This document shows positions 7,751-16,757 of a DNA stretch of 55,324 nucleotides, piece after piece (position 1 is the first letter of the stretch; every line of letters starts with the position of its first letter). The stretch is from the NCBI GenBank assembly GCA_046729255.1, contig JBKPGF010000074.1:1-55324 (forward strand). Reading direction: 5' to 3'. The translations under genes and the position numbers were made by a program. This DNA is from PALSA-612 sp046729255 (GTDB taxonomy: Bacteria > Actinomycetota > Thermoleophilia > Gaiellales > Gaiellaceae). The notes under the pieces were generated by a model. That model searched no databases. It was not told the origin of the DNA and saw nothing but the letters and a program-made list of their open reading frames with translations.

Positions 7751-8737
7751 CTAGTCGTGGAGCGTGACGGAGCGGCGCAGCCGTGCGCCATGGGGCATCA
7801 GCGCGAGCGCGGGCACTAGCGGGAGCCAGAAGCTCACGAGCCGGTGGAGCAGGACGGCCGCGAGCGCAGGAGCGAGCGACACCCCGACCCAGACGAGCGC
7901 GAAGGTCATGAGCACCTCGACGACGCCGGCGCCTCCCGCGGGGAGTGAGCGACGGCTTGCGACGGACCCCGTCGCGTATGCGAGCACGAGCGCGGGCAGC
8001 GAGATGTCGATGGAGAACGCCCTCAACGCCGCCCACAGGCAGACCATGTCGCCGAGGCAGAAGAACGCGACGCCGAGCAATCCCGGCAGATGCCGACGCG
8101 GCTGCCTCGCGAGGGAGCGGACCATGACGAGCCCTGCGACGCCGTGGGCAAACGCCGTGCGGAGCCAGCCTCCGGCCGACGAGTCCGCGAGGCGGTCGCG
8201 GCGGCGCGGCGACGTCACCCAGGCTGCGGCGAGCACGCCGGGTACCACGAGCAGCCACGGCCACGTGACCGATCCCTGGATGTGCGCACCGGCGGCGATC
8301 AGCCCAACGGCGGAGGCAAGTGCCGCCACCGAGAGAACGGCGAGCTCGAGCGCGCCCAGGCAGGCAACGCGGGCGATCGCTCGCTCGCGCTCCAGCCCCG
8401 CGCGTCGTAGCGCCCAATAGTCGACGCCAAAGCCGCCAGAGGGGTTCGCCGCCGCGTGGACGCCGCAGCCGGCAACGACGGTTCGCGCGCTCAGCCGGAA
8501 GGGCAGGTGGGGGCCGCCGTCCAGCCGGGCGACGTTGCGCAGCGCCAGCATGTAGCCGATGTGGCTGGCGACCTGGGCGCCGACGCAGACTGCGAGCCAG
8601 GCCGGATCGAAGTGCGATGTCGCCTGGCGCACGGCGCCAAGACCGGCCGCGTCGGCCACGAGCGCGCCCGCCACCATCGCCATCGCCGCCGCTGAGGCGA
8701 AGACGATGAGATACGCGCGCGACTCCGCCGTCTCCAC
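7751..8737 (-). CDS. Lysylphosphatidylglycerol synthase TM-region/UPF0104 family membrane protein
   Basis: 328 residues, about seven or eight hydrophobic helices from the first residues to the end, few charged loops. The segment GCGVHAAANPSGGFGVDYWALRRAG matches the conserved N-[PS]-GG-x-G region of flippase-like YbhN/LPG-synthase membrane domains, and SVASRRSLPAGGAGVVEVLMT matches the later 'P-x-PGG-x-G-x-x-E' motif. Homologues flip aminoacylated lipids or act in isoprenoid/cell-wall lipid handling; no synthase catalytic domain is attached. Starts at GTG without a clear ribosome site. Confidence 0.7.
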   Translation of the reverse strand: METAESRAYLIVFASAAAMAMVAGALVADAAGLGAVRQATSHFDPAWLAVCVGAQVASHIGYMLALRNVARLDGGPHLPFRLSARTVVAGCGVHAAANPSGGFGVDYWALRRAGLERERAIARVACLGALELAVLSVAALASAVGLIAAGAHIQGSVTWPWLLVVPGVLAAAWVTSPRRRDRLADSSAGGWLRTAFAHGVAGLVMVRSLARQPRRHLPGLLGVAFFCLGDMVCLWAALRAFSIDISLPALVLAYATGSVASRRSLPAGGAGVVEVLMTFALVWVGVSLAPALAAVLLHRLVSFWLPLVPALALMPHGARLRRSVTLHD

Positions 8738-8795
8738 ACGACATGCATCGAACGCTGAAGACGCTTGTGCGATACCGAGGACGGGGGAAAGGGGC

Positions 8796-10775
8796 CTACC
8801 CCGAAGCGCGGGTGGCGGCGTAGTCCGCGAACGCCTCGATGGCGTCCGGCTCGACCAGCATGTCCCGGCTGACGACCTCCTCCGTTGCGACGCCCGTGAG
8901 GATCCGCTTGACCGGCAGCTCGAGCTTCTTCCCCGTGAACGTGCGGGGAATCGCCGGCACGGCGACGATGTCGTCAGGACGGTGCCGCGGCGAGAGCTCC
9001 GCGCGCAGCGCGTCGGCGATTCGGCCTCGCAGCTCGTCGGTCAGCTCGATGCCCGGGCGGAGCACGACGAAGAGCAGCAGGTCGTCCGTCTCCTCGAGAT
9101 GGACGACAAGGCTGTCGAGCACCTCCTCGAACTCCTCGACGACGCCGTACAGCTCGCTCGTGCCGAGGCGGACGCCGCCCCGGTTGAGCGTCGCGTCGGA
9201 GCGGCCGGTGATCATCGAGCTGCCCCGCTCTGTGAAGAGGATCCAGTCGCCGTACCGCATGATCCCCGGAAAGTGCTCGAAGTACGCGGCGCGGAGGCGC
9301 GAGCCGTCGGGGTCGTTCCAGAACTTCACCGGCATGGAGGGCATGGGCTGGCGGATGACGAGCTCTCCCAGCTCGCCGACGACCGGCTTGCCGTCCGAAT
9401 CGAATGCGACCGCATCGACGCCGAGCATCGGCGCCGCCATCTCGCCGGCCCAGACGGGCAGCAGCGGGTAGCCCTGGACGAGGCCCGTGCAGACGTCCGT
9501 GCCCCCCGAGCCGTTGTTGAGGTAGACGTCCGGGCCGACCTGCTTGTACAGCCATTCGTAGCCTTCGAGCGGCAGCGGCGAGCCGGCGGCGCAGAGCATG
9601 CGGATCGACGACAGGTCGAAGCGCGTCCCCGGCTCGAGCCCTTCCTTGCGGCAGGCCATCGCGAACGCAGGGCTGAGACCGAAGAACGTGGCCCGCGTCT
9701 CCTCCACGAGCTGCCACTGGAAGGACACGTCGGGATATGCCGGGTTGCCGTCGATCATGACGATCGACGCCCGCGTGAGCAGCACCGAGACGAGCGCGTT
9801 CCACATCATCCAAGCGGTGGTCGTGAACCACAGCAGCCGGTCGCCGGCACGGAGGTCCCAGCTGAACGTGTGGTTCTTCAGGTGCTCGAGGAGGATGCCG
9901 CCGTGGCCGTGCACGATCGCCTTCGGCAAACCGGTCGTGCCTGAGGAGAAGAGGACGTAGAGCGGGTGCGCGAACGCAACCGGGTCGAACTCGAGCGGTC
10001 CCGGCTCGGCCAGTAGCTCGTCCCAAACGACCGCCTCCGGAATAGCGTCCCCCTCGCCGCCCGCATAGGGAACGTGCACGACCGTCCGCAACGAAGGCAG
10101 GAGCTCGCGCACGGCGGCGACCTGCTCGCGCCGATCGACGAGCTTGTCGCCGTAGCGATAGCCGGCGACGGCGAGGAGAACGGTCGGCTCGAGCTGCCCG
10201 AGGCGACTGATGACGCTCCGCGTGCCGAACTCGGGCGGACAGGTGGCCCAGATCGCCCCGAGACTTGCCGTCGCGAGGAAGGCGACGAGCGTCTCCGGGA
10301 TGTTCGGGAGGTAGGCGACGACGCGGTCGCCGGGGCCGACGCCGAGCCGCTGCAGACCGGCTCGTGCTCGCCCCACCTGCTCGCGCAGGTCGGCGAACGT
10401 CAGCTCGATCGGAGCGCGCGACTGCGAGTAGGCGACGACCGCGACCGAGTCGGTGTCCTCGTCACGGCCGAGCATGTGCTCGGCGAAGTTCAGCCTCGCG
10501 CCCGGAAACCACTCCGCCCCGGGCATCTCCCGCGATCCGAGCACCCGCTCGTACGGCGTGTGCGCCCGGATCTCGAAGAAGTCCCAGAGCGATCCCCAGA
10601 AGGCTTCGAGGTCGCTGATCGACCAGGCGTGAAGGGCGTCACAGTCGGGGAAGTCGAGCCCGCGCTCGGAGGCCAGCCAGTTCATGTAGCGGCCGAGTTC
10701 GAAGCGCTCGCGCGCATCGGCCGGCGGCGTCCAGAGCACCTGCCCAGTCGTCAGCGGCTGGCCAGTCACGTTCAT
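8796..10775 (-). CDS. Acetoacetate-CoA ligase (acetoacetyl-CoA synthetase)
   Basis: 659 residues, the normal length of AacS. ANL-superfamily enzyme that forms an acyl-adenylate and then an acyl-CoA. An ACAS_N-like region (YMNWLASERGLDF, FWGSLWDFFEI) precedes the ATP loop VLFSSGTTGLPKAIVHGHGG. The A5 region NNGSGGTDVCTG, motif A7 YGDWILF, A8 ITGRSDATLNRGGVRLGTSE and a C-terminal PRTFTGKKLELPVK with the A10 lysine are all present. The ATG at 10773-10775 overlaps the stop of the VOC gene (ATGA). The reaction activates acetoacetate for entry into central metabolism; a longer acid substrate cannot be excluded. Confidence 0.88.
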   Translation of the reverse strand: MNVTGQPLTTGQVLWTPPADARERFELGRYMNWLASERGLDFPDCDALHAWSISDLEAFWGSLWDFFEIRAHTPYERVLGSREMPGAEWFPGARLNFAEHMLGRDEDTDSVAVVAYSQSRAPIELTFADLREQVGRARAGLQRLGVGPGDRVVAYLPNIPETLVAFLATASLGAIWATCPPEFGTRSVISRLGQLEPTVLLAVAGYRYGDKLVDRREQVAAVRELLPSLRTVVHVPYAGGEGDAIPEAVVWDELLAEPGPLEFDPVAFAHPLYVLFSSGTTGLPKAIVHGHGGILLEHLKNHTFSWDLRAGDRLLWFTTTAWMMWNALVSVLLTRASIVMIDGNPAYPDVSFQWQLVEETRATFFGLSPAFAMACRKEGLEPGTRFDLSSIRMLCAAGSPLPLEGYEWLYKQVGPDVYLNNGSGGTDVCTGLVQGYPLLPVWAGEMAAPMLGVDAVAFDSDGKPVVGELGELVIRQPMPSMPVKFWNDPDGSRLRAAYFEHFPGIMRYGDWILFTERGSSMITGRSDATLNRGGVRLGTSELYGVVEEFEEVLDSLVVHLEETDDLLLFVVLRPGIELTDELRGRIADALRAELSPRHRPDDIVAVPAIPRTFTGKKLELPVKRILTGVATEEVVSRDMLVEPDAIEAFADYAATRASG

Positions 10776-11254
10776 GGATAGACCGCGTCGGGCTGCTGGT
10801 CTTCTCCGGGCGCGCCGCTGAAGATCTCCGTGATCACGCCGAGATCGCGATCGGTGGAGAGGTACGAGAACGAAATGCCCTTGTACTCGCCGCCCAGGAG
10901 GACGTCGTGCCCGCGTTCGCCGAGCTCCGCGAGCGCTGCCTCGTAGTCCCGAACGCCAACGCCGATGTGATGCACGCCCGGGCCGTGCTCGGCAAGGAAG
11001 CGCGCGTAGACGCTGTCGTCGTCGAGTGGCTCGACGAGCTCCCACTGCACCTGCCCGACGCGTGCGATCGCGAGGCGCCAGGAACGCTCGACCGGCTCGC
11101 CGTTCTCGCGCATGTCGTGCACGTTGTCCGGGCTGAACTCGTAGACGTCCCACGGGCCGATGCCGTAGTCGCGGACGTATGTCTCCATCGCAGCCTGGAG
11201 GTCGCGGACGACGAAGGCAACCTGCAGGGTCTCTGTGAACACCGGCTCGCGCAT
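10772..11254 (-). CDS. VOC (glyoxalase/bleomycin resistance) family protein
   Basis: 160 residues with two beta-alpha-beta-beta-beta halves: VAFVVRDLQAAMETYVRDYG opens the first and GVHHIGVGVRDYEAALAELG the second. Candidate metal ligands are His (HHIGVGV) and the late Glu in ITEIFSG; the first-half His is not evident, so metal use is uncertain. The strand-end WELVEPLDDDS resembles methylmalonyl-CoA epimerase-like members. It is the first gene of a two-gene unit with the CoA ligase, separated by 24 bases from the divergent SDR gene, so the promoters must overlap. Confidence 0.7.
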   Translation of the reverse strand: MREPVFTETLQVAFVVRDLQAAMETYVRDYGIGPWDVYEFSPDNVHDMRENGEPVERSWRLAIARVGQVQWELVEPLDDDSVYARFLAEHGPGVHHIGVGVRDYEAALAELGERGHDVLLGGEYKGISFSYLSTDRDLGVITEIFSGAPGEDQQPDAVYP

Positions 11255-11278
11255 CGCTGGAATCCTAGAATCGCCGGC

Positions 11279-12100
11279 ATGACCGATCCAACGGAGGTGC
11301 TCAGCCAGCTTTTCGATATCCGCGGTAGACGCATCATCGTCACGGGCGCTGCCGGCGGCCTCGGCTTCGCGATGGCGGAGGTGCTCGCCGAGTGCGGCGC
11401 CCGCGTCACGCTCTCCGACATCGACGCCGAGCGCCTGGAGGAGTCGACAGCGCGGCTGGTGGGGCGCGGCTGTGACGTCCGGGGTGAGGTCGTAGACGTG
11501 CGCGACGAGGCGGCCATCGAGGCGCTGTTCGACGGCGTCGTCGAAGCGCAGGGCGGCGTGGACGTGGCGTTTGCGAACGCCGGCCTCGCTTCCGTCCCCG
11601 GCTTTCGCGTCGACGGCGGGCAGACCATCTCCACACTCGAGCGCTCGGACTGGGACACCGTGCTCGACGTCAACCTCAACGGTGTCGTGCACACGATTCG
11701 GAGCGCTGCCCGCTTGATGGTTCCCCAGGGCTCCGGGCGCATCGTCGTCACGGCATCGAACGCGGGACTCAGGGTCGAGCCTCTCGTCTGCTACGGGTAC
11801 ACGGCCAGCAAAGCCGCGGTGATCCATCTCGTGCACCACGCGGCCCTCGAGCTCGCGCAGCACGGCGTGCTCGTGAACGCGATCTGCCCCGGGCCGTTCT
11901 ACGGGACGCTCATCGGCGGTGGGGTGACGGAGAATCCGTCCGAGGAGATGAAGGAGGCATGGCGGACGCTGATCCCGCTCGGCCGGATGGCCCACCCGGA
12001 CGAGCTGAAGGGCGTCGTCGTGCTGCTCGCCTCCGAGGCGTCGAGCTTCATTACCGGCTCGGCCGTCGTCGTCGACGGCGGCTCGCTCGTGCAAGCCTAA
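11279..12100 (+). CDS. Short-chain dehydrogenase/reductase (SDR)
   Basis: 273 residues, classical SDR. The Rossmann nucleotide motif is TGAAGGLGFAMAEVLAECG near residue 23; an Asp after the second strand (LSDIDAERL) suggests NAD(H) preference. FANAGLAS stands for NNAG, the catalytic Ser lies in VTASNAG, and the catalytic Tyr/Lys pair is YTASK. The C-terminal SSFITGSAVVVDGGSL is the usual SDR ending. It is divergent from the VOC/CoA-ligase pair and converges with a zinc alcohol dehydrogenase. Likely oxidises a secondary alcohol in the same catabolic block. Confidence 0.88.
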   Translation: MTDPTEVLSQLFDIRGRRIIVTGAAGGLGFAMAEVLAECGARVTLSDIDAERLEESTARLVGRGCDVRGEVVDVRDEAAIEALFDGVVEAQGGVDVAFANAGLASVPGFRVDGGQTISTLERSDWDTVLDVNLNGVVHTIRSAARLMVPQGSGRIVVTASNAGLRVEPLVCYGYTASKAAVIHLVHHAALELAQHGVLVNAICPGPFYGTLIGGGVTENPSEEMKEAWRTLIPLGRMAHPDELKGVVVLLASEASSFITGSAVVVDGGSLVQA

Positions 12101-12103
12101 GAG

Positions 12104-13126
12104 CTAAGGGACGAGAACCGCTCGTCCCGTTACGTCGCCGTCGCGCAGGCGACCGAGCACGTCATTCACGTCGTCGAGGCTGTGGGTCTCGGTGCGCAGT
12201 GTGATCTCGGCGCGGCCGTGCAGCTGAAGCAGCTCCCAGAGGTCAATCCAGTTGCCGACAAGGTTGCCGGCGATCGCCGTCTCGGTGGCGATCATGCCCA
12301 CTGACGGCAGCGAGATCGTGCCGCCGTAGCCGATGACGGAGTAGACGCCGCGGCGGGCGACCATCTGCAGACCCGATGCGTGGGTTTCGTCGGTGCCGAC
12401 GAAGTCAAAGACGAGATCGACTCCTCGCCCGCCGGTGAGCTCGCGCACGGCACCGGCCACGTCCTCTTGCTCGCCCAGCACTTCGTCTGCCCCCAAATCC
12501 CCCGCTAGCCGGCGCCGCCGCTCGTCGGTGTCTATTGCGACCGTCAGCGATGCGCCGAGCAACCGGACGAGCTGGAGCGCGATGTGGCCCACGCCGCCGA
12601 CGCCGATCAGCGCGGCGGTGCTCCCCGGCTCCAGCCGTGGCAGGAGCTTCTTCACCGCGTGGTACGCGGTGATGCCGGCGTCTGCGTGGGGCGCCACCTC
12701 GACCGGCTGGACGCCGGCAGGCAGCTTGAGCAGCGAGCGCTCGTCGACGAGCACGTACTCCGCAAAACCGCCGTCTCGCGTCAGTCCCGTGAACTGGTGG
12801 CGCTCGCAGTGGATGTCCTGCCCGCGCCGGCACGGCACGCACAGGCCACAGCTGTACGCCGGGTAGACGAGCACGGCGTCCCCCTCGTCGACCGTCGTCA
12901 CGTCGGAGCCCATCGCGTGCACCCAGCCCGCGTTCTCGTGGCCGAGGACGACGGGCGGCTTCAACCCCGCGGGCTCCATGAGCCCGTCGATCGCATGCAA
13001 GTCGGTCGCGCAGACGCCGGCGCCGCCGATCTTGACCACGACGTCACGAGAGTCCACGGGCTCGGGCGCCGGCCGCTCGACGAGCTCGAGCGGCTGGTGG
13101 TACTCGGCGAGCAGCGCCGCCTTCAT
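12104..13126 (-). CDS. Zinc-dependent alcohol dehydrogenase (MDR family)
   Basis: 340 residues. Catalytic zinc ligands: Cys in GGAGVCATDLHAIDG, His-Glu in VVLGHENAGWV. The structural zinc loop has Cys residues in CGLCVPCRRGQDIHC. The nucleotide motif is LIGVGGVGHIALQLVRLLG, with an acidic residue (AIDTDE) pointing to NAD. GHENAG and the NWIDLWELLQLHG segment resemble the NAD-dependent ADH/arabinitol-type branch. The ATG overlaps the stop of the GMC gene (ATGA), placing it in the operon running from the LIV transporter. Confidence 0.87.
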   Translation of the reverse strand: MKAALLAEYHQPLELVERPAPEPVDSRDVVVKIGGAGVCATDLHAIDGLMEPAGLKPPVVLGHENAGWVHAMGSDVTTVDEGDAVLVYPAYSCGLCVPCRRGQDIHCERHQFTGLTRDGGFAEYVLVDERSLLKLPAGVQPVEVAPHADAGITAYHAVKKLLPRLEPGSTAALIGVGGVGHIALQLVRLLGASLTVAIDTDERRRRLAGDLGADEVLGEQEDVAGAVRELTGGRGVDLVFDFVGTDETHASGLQMVARRGVYSVIGYGGTISLPSVGMIATETAIAGNLVGNWIDLWELLQLHGRAEITLRTETHSLDDVNDVLGRLRDGDVTGRAVLVP

Positions 13127-14571
13127 GCGGTGGCGGTCGTCACGCGTCCGGAGAGGTAACCGTTCGAATCGGCGTCGATGCGCTCGGCGACCCACGTCGC
13201 GAGCGCCATGATCGTCAGCGAGGGGTTCACCGACAGCGTGCGCGGGATGAGCGAGGAGTCGCCGACGAAGAGTCGTTTGACGTCGTGTGACTCGCCGTTA
13301 CGGTCGACCACCGAGCGCGCGGGATCGTCCCCCATGCGGCAGCTGCCCTGGACGTGCGTCGAGGCGAGGCCAGTCCAAGCGATCTGCTTCGCGCCCGCGG
13401 ACTCGAGCACCTTCCGGCTGAAATCGAGCGAGGCGTCGATCCGCTCGTTCTCGACCGGCTCGAAGTGGACGTCGAAGCGCTCGTTGCCGTTCTCGTCCAC
13501 GACAACTGACGAGCCGTTCTCGTCGTTCACGAGAGCCAGGAGCCCAATCCAGTTGCGGAAGCCGCGCGCCGCGTCGACGAGTCGCTGACCCCAGAACGGC
13601 CCCGCCTCGTCCCGCAGCGTCGTCGCGAAGCTGATCGGGTCCTGGATCGTCGTCGCCTCGATCACGAAGCCGCCTTCCTCGTCGTGCTGGAAGTCCATGC
13701 AATGGGCGGTGATCGGGTAGACCATGTGCGCGTCCTGCGGCTCTTCGAAGAGCCCGTAGACGAGGCGCACCGGATGCAGGCCGAGGTGCTTGCCCACCGC
13801 CGGGTTGTCGACCCCGCTGCGCAGGAGCAGCTGAGGCGTGTTGAGGGCGCCTGCCGCCACGACGACGGCATCGGCGTGCACGACGCGGTGCTCACCGCCG
13901 GCGGTGTACTCGACGCCTGTTGCCTCGGAGTCCTCGATCAGCAAGCGATCGACGACCGCTTCCGCCCGCAGCTCGAGCCCCCCGTGCGCCAGGGCGTCGT
14001 GGATGTACGTGTTCATCGTCGACTTACCGGCGTTCGTCGCGCAGCCCTGGAGGCAGGAGCCACAGCGCATGCAGTTCGGGTCCGTGTACGCGGTCACAGG
14101 CTCGAGCTCTACGCCCTGCGCCTTGAAGCCGGGTTCGACCGTGTGCACGCTCTTCGGCCAGTCGGTCCGCTCGCGAACGCCGAGCACCTGCTCGACCCGG
14201 TCGTAGTACGGGTCGAGCTCGGAAGCGGCAAACGGCTCGCCGGCGTCGTTCGTGAGGTCCGTCCCGGCGTGCCACTTCGAAACGTCGCGCTCGTGGGCCC
14301 GCAGGGCCACCTTCGTGTTGATCGTGGTCGTGCCGCCGACACAGCGCCCAGCGAGGAACGCAACGACGTCGCCGTCGGGGAGCGGAGCGAGGCGCAGCGG
14401 CCACCAGATGTCGTGGGTCGCGTGCGCCTCCCAGCGCATGAAGTCGGTGGCCGTGCGGTGCGGGCCGGCCTCGAGCAGGAGCACGTCGCGGCCGCGCTGC
14501 GCGAGCTCGCCCGCGACGACGCCGCCTCCCGCGCCAGAGCCGACCACGACGACGTCGAACCGGTCCTTCAC
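13123..14571 (-). CDS. GMC oxidoreductase with N-terminal FAD domain and Cys cluster (gluconate/alcohol dehydrogenase type)
   Basis: 482 residues, starting at a GTG (14569-14571) that overlaps the stop of the small-subunit gene (GTGA). The FAD motif VVVVGSGAGGGVVAGELAQRG begins at residue 6, and GRCVGGTTTINTKVALRA is the GMC signature region. PNCMRCGSCLQGCATNAGKS contains four cysteines in the CxxCGxCxxGC layout common to this GMC branch. The catalytic His is in STHVQGSCRMG and the second residue lies in SVNPSLTIMAL. Together with the subunit-3-like protein upstream it should form a membrane- or periplasm-linked sugar/alcohol dehydrogenase donating electrons to the respiratory chain. Confidence 0.85.
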   Translation of the reverse strand: MKDRFDVVVVGSGAGGGVVAGELAQRGRDVLLLEAGPHRTATDFMRWEAHATHDIWWPLRLAPLPDGDVVAFLAGRCVGGTTTINTKVALRAHERDVSKWHAGTDLTNDAGEPFAASELDPYYDRVEQVLGVRERTDWPKSVHTVEPGFKAQGVELEPVTAYTDPNCMRCGSCLQGCATNAGKSTMNTYIHDALAHGGLELRAEAVVDRLLIEDSEATGVEYTAGGEHRVVHADAVVVAAGALNTPQLLLRSGVDNPAVGKHLGLHPVRLVYGLFEEPQDAHMVYPITAHCMDFQHDEEGGFVIEATTIQDPISFATTLRDEAGPFWGQRLVDAARGFRNWIGLLALVNDENGSSVVVDENGNERFDVHFEPVENERIDASLDFSRKVLESAGAKQIAWTGLASTHVQGSCRMGDDPARSVVDRNGESHDVKRLFVGDSSLIPRTLSVNPSLTIMALATWVAERIDADSNGYLSGRVTTATA

Positions 14572-14948
14572 GCCACCCCCAGGTACGACCAATCCTTGTC
14601 GAGGCGCGTCGCGAGCGGCGAGTTGAAGTCGATCTCCTTCCACGCGCCGTCCACGTCCAGCCCCGGCGCGACGAAGTCGCTGTAGAACGCCTCGATGGCG
14701 AGCGCGCGCACCATCGCGAACTCGCCCGTGAACACGTGCTCGGCCAGCACCTCCGAGCCCTCAGCAGCGGCCGGCGCGAGCTTGTCGATCGCTGCGAGCG
14801 CCTCGTCCCTGATGAGCGGCGGCATGTTCGTGAGGATGGCGTCGACGTACACGACGGGGCCGACACGGCCCGAGCCGGGCACGATCAGTTCGCACAGCGC
14901 CTCCATTGCCTCCGCGCGGCCTGCGTCGAGCGTCCTGAGGGCCGTCAT
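14568..14948 (-). CDS. Gluconate 2-dehydrogenase subunit 3 family protein
   Basis: 126 residues. Short helical protein: LCELIVPGSGRVGPVVYVDAIL near the N-terminus and FAMVRALAIEAFYSDFVAPG near residue 85 are characteristic of the small subunit that accompanies GMC dehydrogenases. Unlike many relatives it lacks an obvious Tat signal. The ATG at 14946-14948 overlaps the stop of the upstream dehydrogenase (ATGA) and its own stop overlaps the GTG of the GMC gene, so the two are translationally coupled. The role is probably assembly, export or electron transfer for the GMC subunit. Confidence 0.75.
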   Translation of the reverse strand: MTALRTLDAGRAEAMEALCELIVPGSGRVGPVVYVDAILTNMPPLIRDEALAAIDKLAPAAAEGSEVLAEHVFTGEFAMVRALAIEAFYSDFVAPGLDVDGAWKEIDFNSPLATRLDKDWSYLGVA

Positions 14949-15979
14949 TTCCCGTCCAAGCGGATCACGGCCTTCATTACGTCGCCAGGATGCCGCATGG
15001 CGTAGACGATTGCCTCGGGTGTCTCGTCGAGCGGGAACTCGTGCGTGACGAACCCCGCGAGCGCGTCGCGGCGGCGGGCGACGAGCGCGATCGCCTCGGC
15101 GAAGTCCTCCGCGCTGCACGTGCTCGTCCCGAGCATGTCCACCTCCTTGAAGGCGAGCGAGCCGGTCGTGAGCGGGGCGCCCTCGGTGCCTAGGCCGACG
15201 ATGACGACGCGGCCGGCCTGGGTGACCAGCTCGAGCGACGTCTGCGCGATCGCAGCGACGCCCGTTGCCTCGAACACGACCTCGGGTCCGTCACCGCCCG
15301 CCCACTCCAGCGCGGCCATGACCGGATCCGGCCCGGGCTCGATGGCCTCGGCTCCCGCCGCGCGCCCACGCTCCAGTCGCGCCTCGATCGGGTCGATGAG
15401 CAGCACCGAAGCGCCTCGGTCGAGCGCAGCTACGGCGACGGCGATGCCGATCGGGCCGGCGCCGAAGACGACCACGTTCTCCCCGGCGGCGACACGCCCA
15501 CGCGCGACGGCACGCACGGCGATCGACATCGGCTCGACGATCGCCGCGCTCACGGCATCCTGCTCGCCGACGGGGAAGGCCTGCACGGCGGGCAGCAGCA
15601 GGCGCTCCTGGAGCGCGCCGTCCCGGTGGATCCCGATGAGGTTGAGGTTGACGCAGGCGTTCGAGCGGCCGATGCGGCACGGGTAGCACTCGCCGCACGA
15701 CGTGTGCGGCCAGATGGCGATTCGCATGCCCAGTTCGAGGTGCGGCGGGCAATCCGGGCCGACCTCCTCGATAACAGCCGAGACCTCGTGGCCCTGGATC
15801 CTGGGGAACCGCTCGTCGTCGCTCACGGCGCCGATGTCGCCGAGGAAGTAGTGGAAGTCGGACCCGCAGAGGCCGACTACCTCGGGCCTGACGAGCACCT
15901 CCCCAGTCCTGGGCTCCGCCGGCTCGGATACGTCGACGACGCGCATCGTCTCCCGGGCTTCCGTGACCACCGCCCGCAC
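14945..15979 (-). CDS. Zinc-dependent alcohol/polyol dehydrogenase (MDR family)
   Basis: 344 residues. Catalytic zinc ligands: Cys in VGLCGSDFHYF and His-Glu in IQGHEVSAVIEEVG, as in sorbitol/threonine dehydrogenases. The structural zinc loop is TSCGECYPCRIGRSNAC. FGAGPIGIAVAVAALDRG is the nucleotide site, with Asp in LLIDPIE favouring NAD. It starts at GTG ten bases before the livF stop, so it follows the transporter genes in one operon. A polyol or sugar-derived substrate imported by the transporter would fit, but that is inference. Confidence 0.87.
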   Translation of the reverse strand: MRAVVTEARETMRVVDVSEPAEPRTGEVLVRPEVVGLCGSDFHYFLGDIGAVSDDERFPRIQGHEVSAVIEEVGPDCPPHLELGMRIAIWPHTSCGECYPCRIGRSNACVNLNLIGIHRDGALQERLLLPAVQAFPVGEQDAVSAAIVEPMSIAVRAVARGRVAAGENVVVFGAGPIGIAVAVAALDRGASVLLIDPIEARLERGRAAGAEAIEPGPDPVMAALEWAGGDGPEVVFEATGVAAIAQTSLELVTQAGRVVIVGLGTEGAPLTTGSLAFKEVDMLGTSTCSAEDFAEAIALVARRRDALAGFVTHEFPLDETPEAIVYAMRHPGDVMKAVIRLDGK

Positions 15980-15989
15980 GCCGTGGCCC

Positions 15990-16757
15990 TCAGGCGTCCC
16001 CGGCCAGTTCTGGCTCTACGACATCGGCACCCGACAGGTAGGCGGAGTGCAGCACATCGGGATGGAGCTTGAGCTCATCCGCCGTTCCCTTGTAGCGGAT
16101 CCGGCCGCCTTCGAGCACATACGCCGCCTTTGCGAGCGAGAGTGCGAGCTGCGCGAACTGCTCGATCAGGAGCACGCCCGCTCCGCGTTCGGCCACGGAC
16201 TCGATTGCCGGCACGAGCCGCTGAACGACGACGGGAGCCAGGCCGAGCGAAAGCTCGTCGACGAGGATCGTGCGCGGCGCCGAGACGAGCGCCTGTGCGA
16301 GCACGACCATCTGCTGCTCGCCACCGGAGAGCGATCGGGCCGGCACGTTCCAGCGGCGCCCGAGCTCCGGGAAAAGCTCGAGCGCGTACGCGATGCCGGC
16401 CTTCGCCTCTGACCGTCGCAGCGGGTACGTCGCAATGCGAAGGTTATCCTCGACCGTGAGCGCGGAAAGGAGTCGCCTGCCCTCTGGGACGATCGCCACG
16501 CCTGCGAGACGGATCCGCTCGGGGCGCATGCCCGTCAGGTCGCGCTCGCCGAGCATTACCTTGCCTCCGGTCGGCCGCAGGACGCCGCCGACGGCCAGCA
16601 CGAGCGACGACTTGCCCGCGCCGTTCGGACCGAGCAGCGTCGTCACCTCGCCGGGAGGGATCGAGAGCGAGACCCCGCTTACGACGGTGCGCCCGCTGCG
16701 CGCCACCGAGACCTGCTCGAGCCGGAGCTCGGCACGAGCTGCGCCGTTACCGCTCAC
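15990..16757 (-). CDS. livF: LIV-I-type ABC transporter ATP-binding protein LivF
   Basis: 255 residues. Walker A is LLGPNGAGKSS near residue 43, the signature is SLSGGEQQMVVLAQAL, Walker B is TILVDELSLGLAP, and the switch His is replaced by Gln (LLIEQFAQ), as is normal in LivF. Conserved VPEGRRLLSALTVEDNLR is diagnostic of the LivF branch. It starts at GTG overlapping the livG stop (GTGA). It powers uptake of branched-chain amino acids, amides or other small organic acids together with LivG, LivM, LivH and the binding protein upstream. Confidence 0.9.
   Translation of the reverse strand: MSGNGAARAELRLEQVSVARSGRTVVSGVSLSIPPGEVTTLLGPNGAGKSSLVLAVGGVLRPTGGKVMLGERDLTGMRPERIRLAGVAIVPEGRRLLSALTVEDNLRIATYPLRRSEAKAGIAYALELFPELGRRWNVPARSLSGGEQQMVVLAQALVSAPRTILVDELSLGLAPVVVQRLVPAIESVAERGAGVLLIEQFAQLALSLAKAAYVLEGGRIRYKGTADELKLHPDVLHSAYLSGADVVEPELAGDA

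Noticed and set aside
8796..11153. Long frame joining the CoA ligase to upstream sequence
   Set aside because: The part above 10775 is out of frame with the real VOC gene and has no family similarity.
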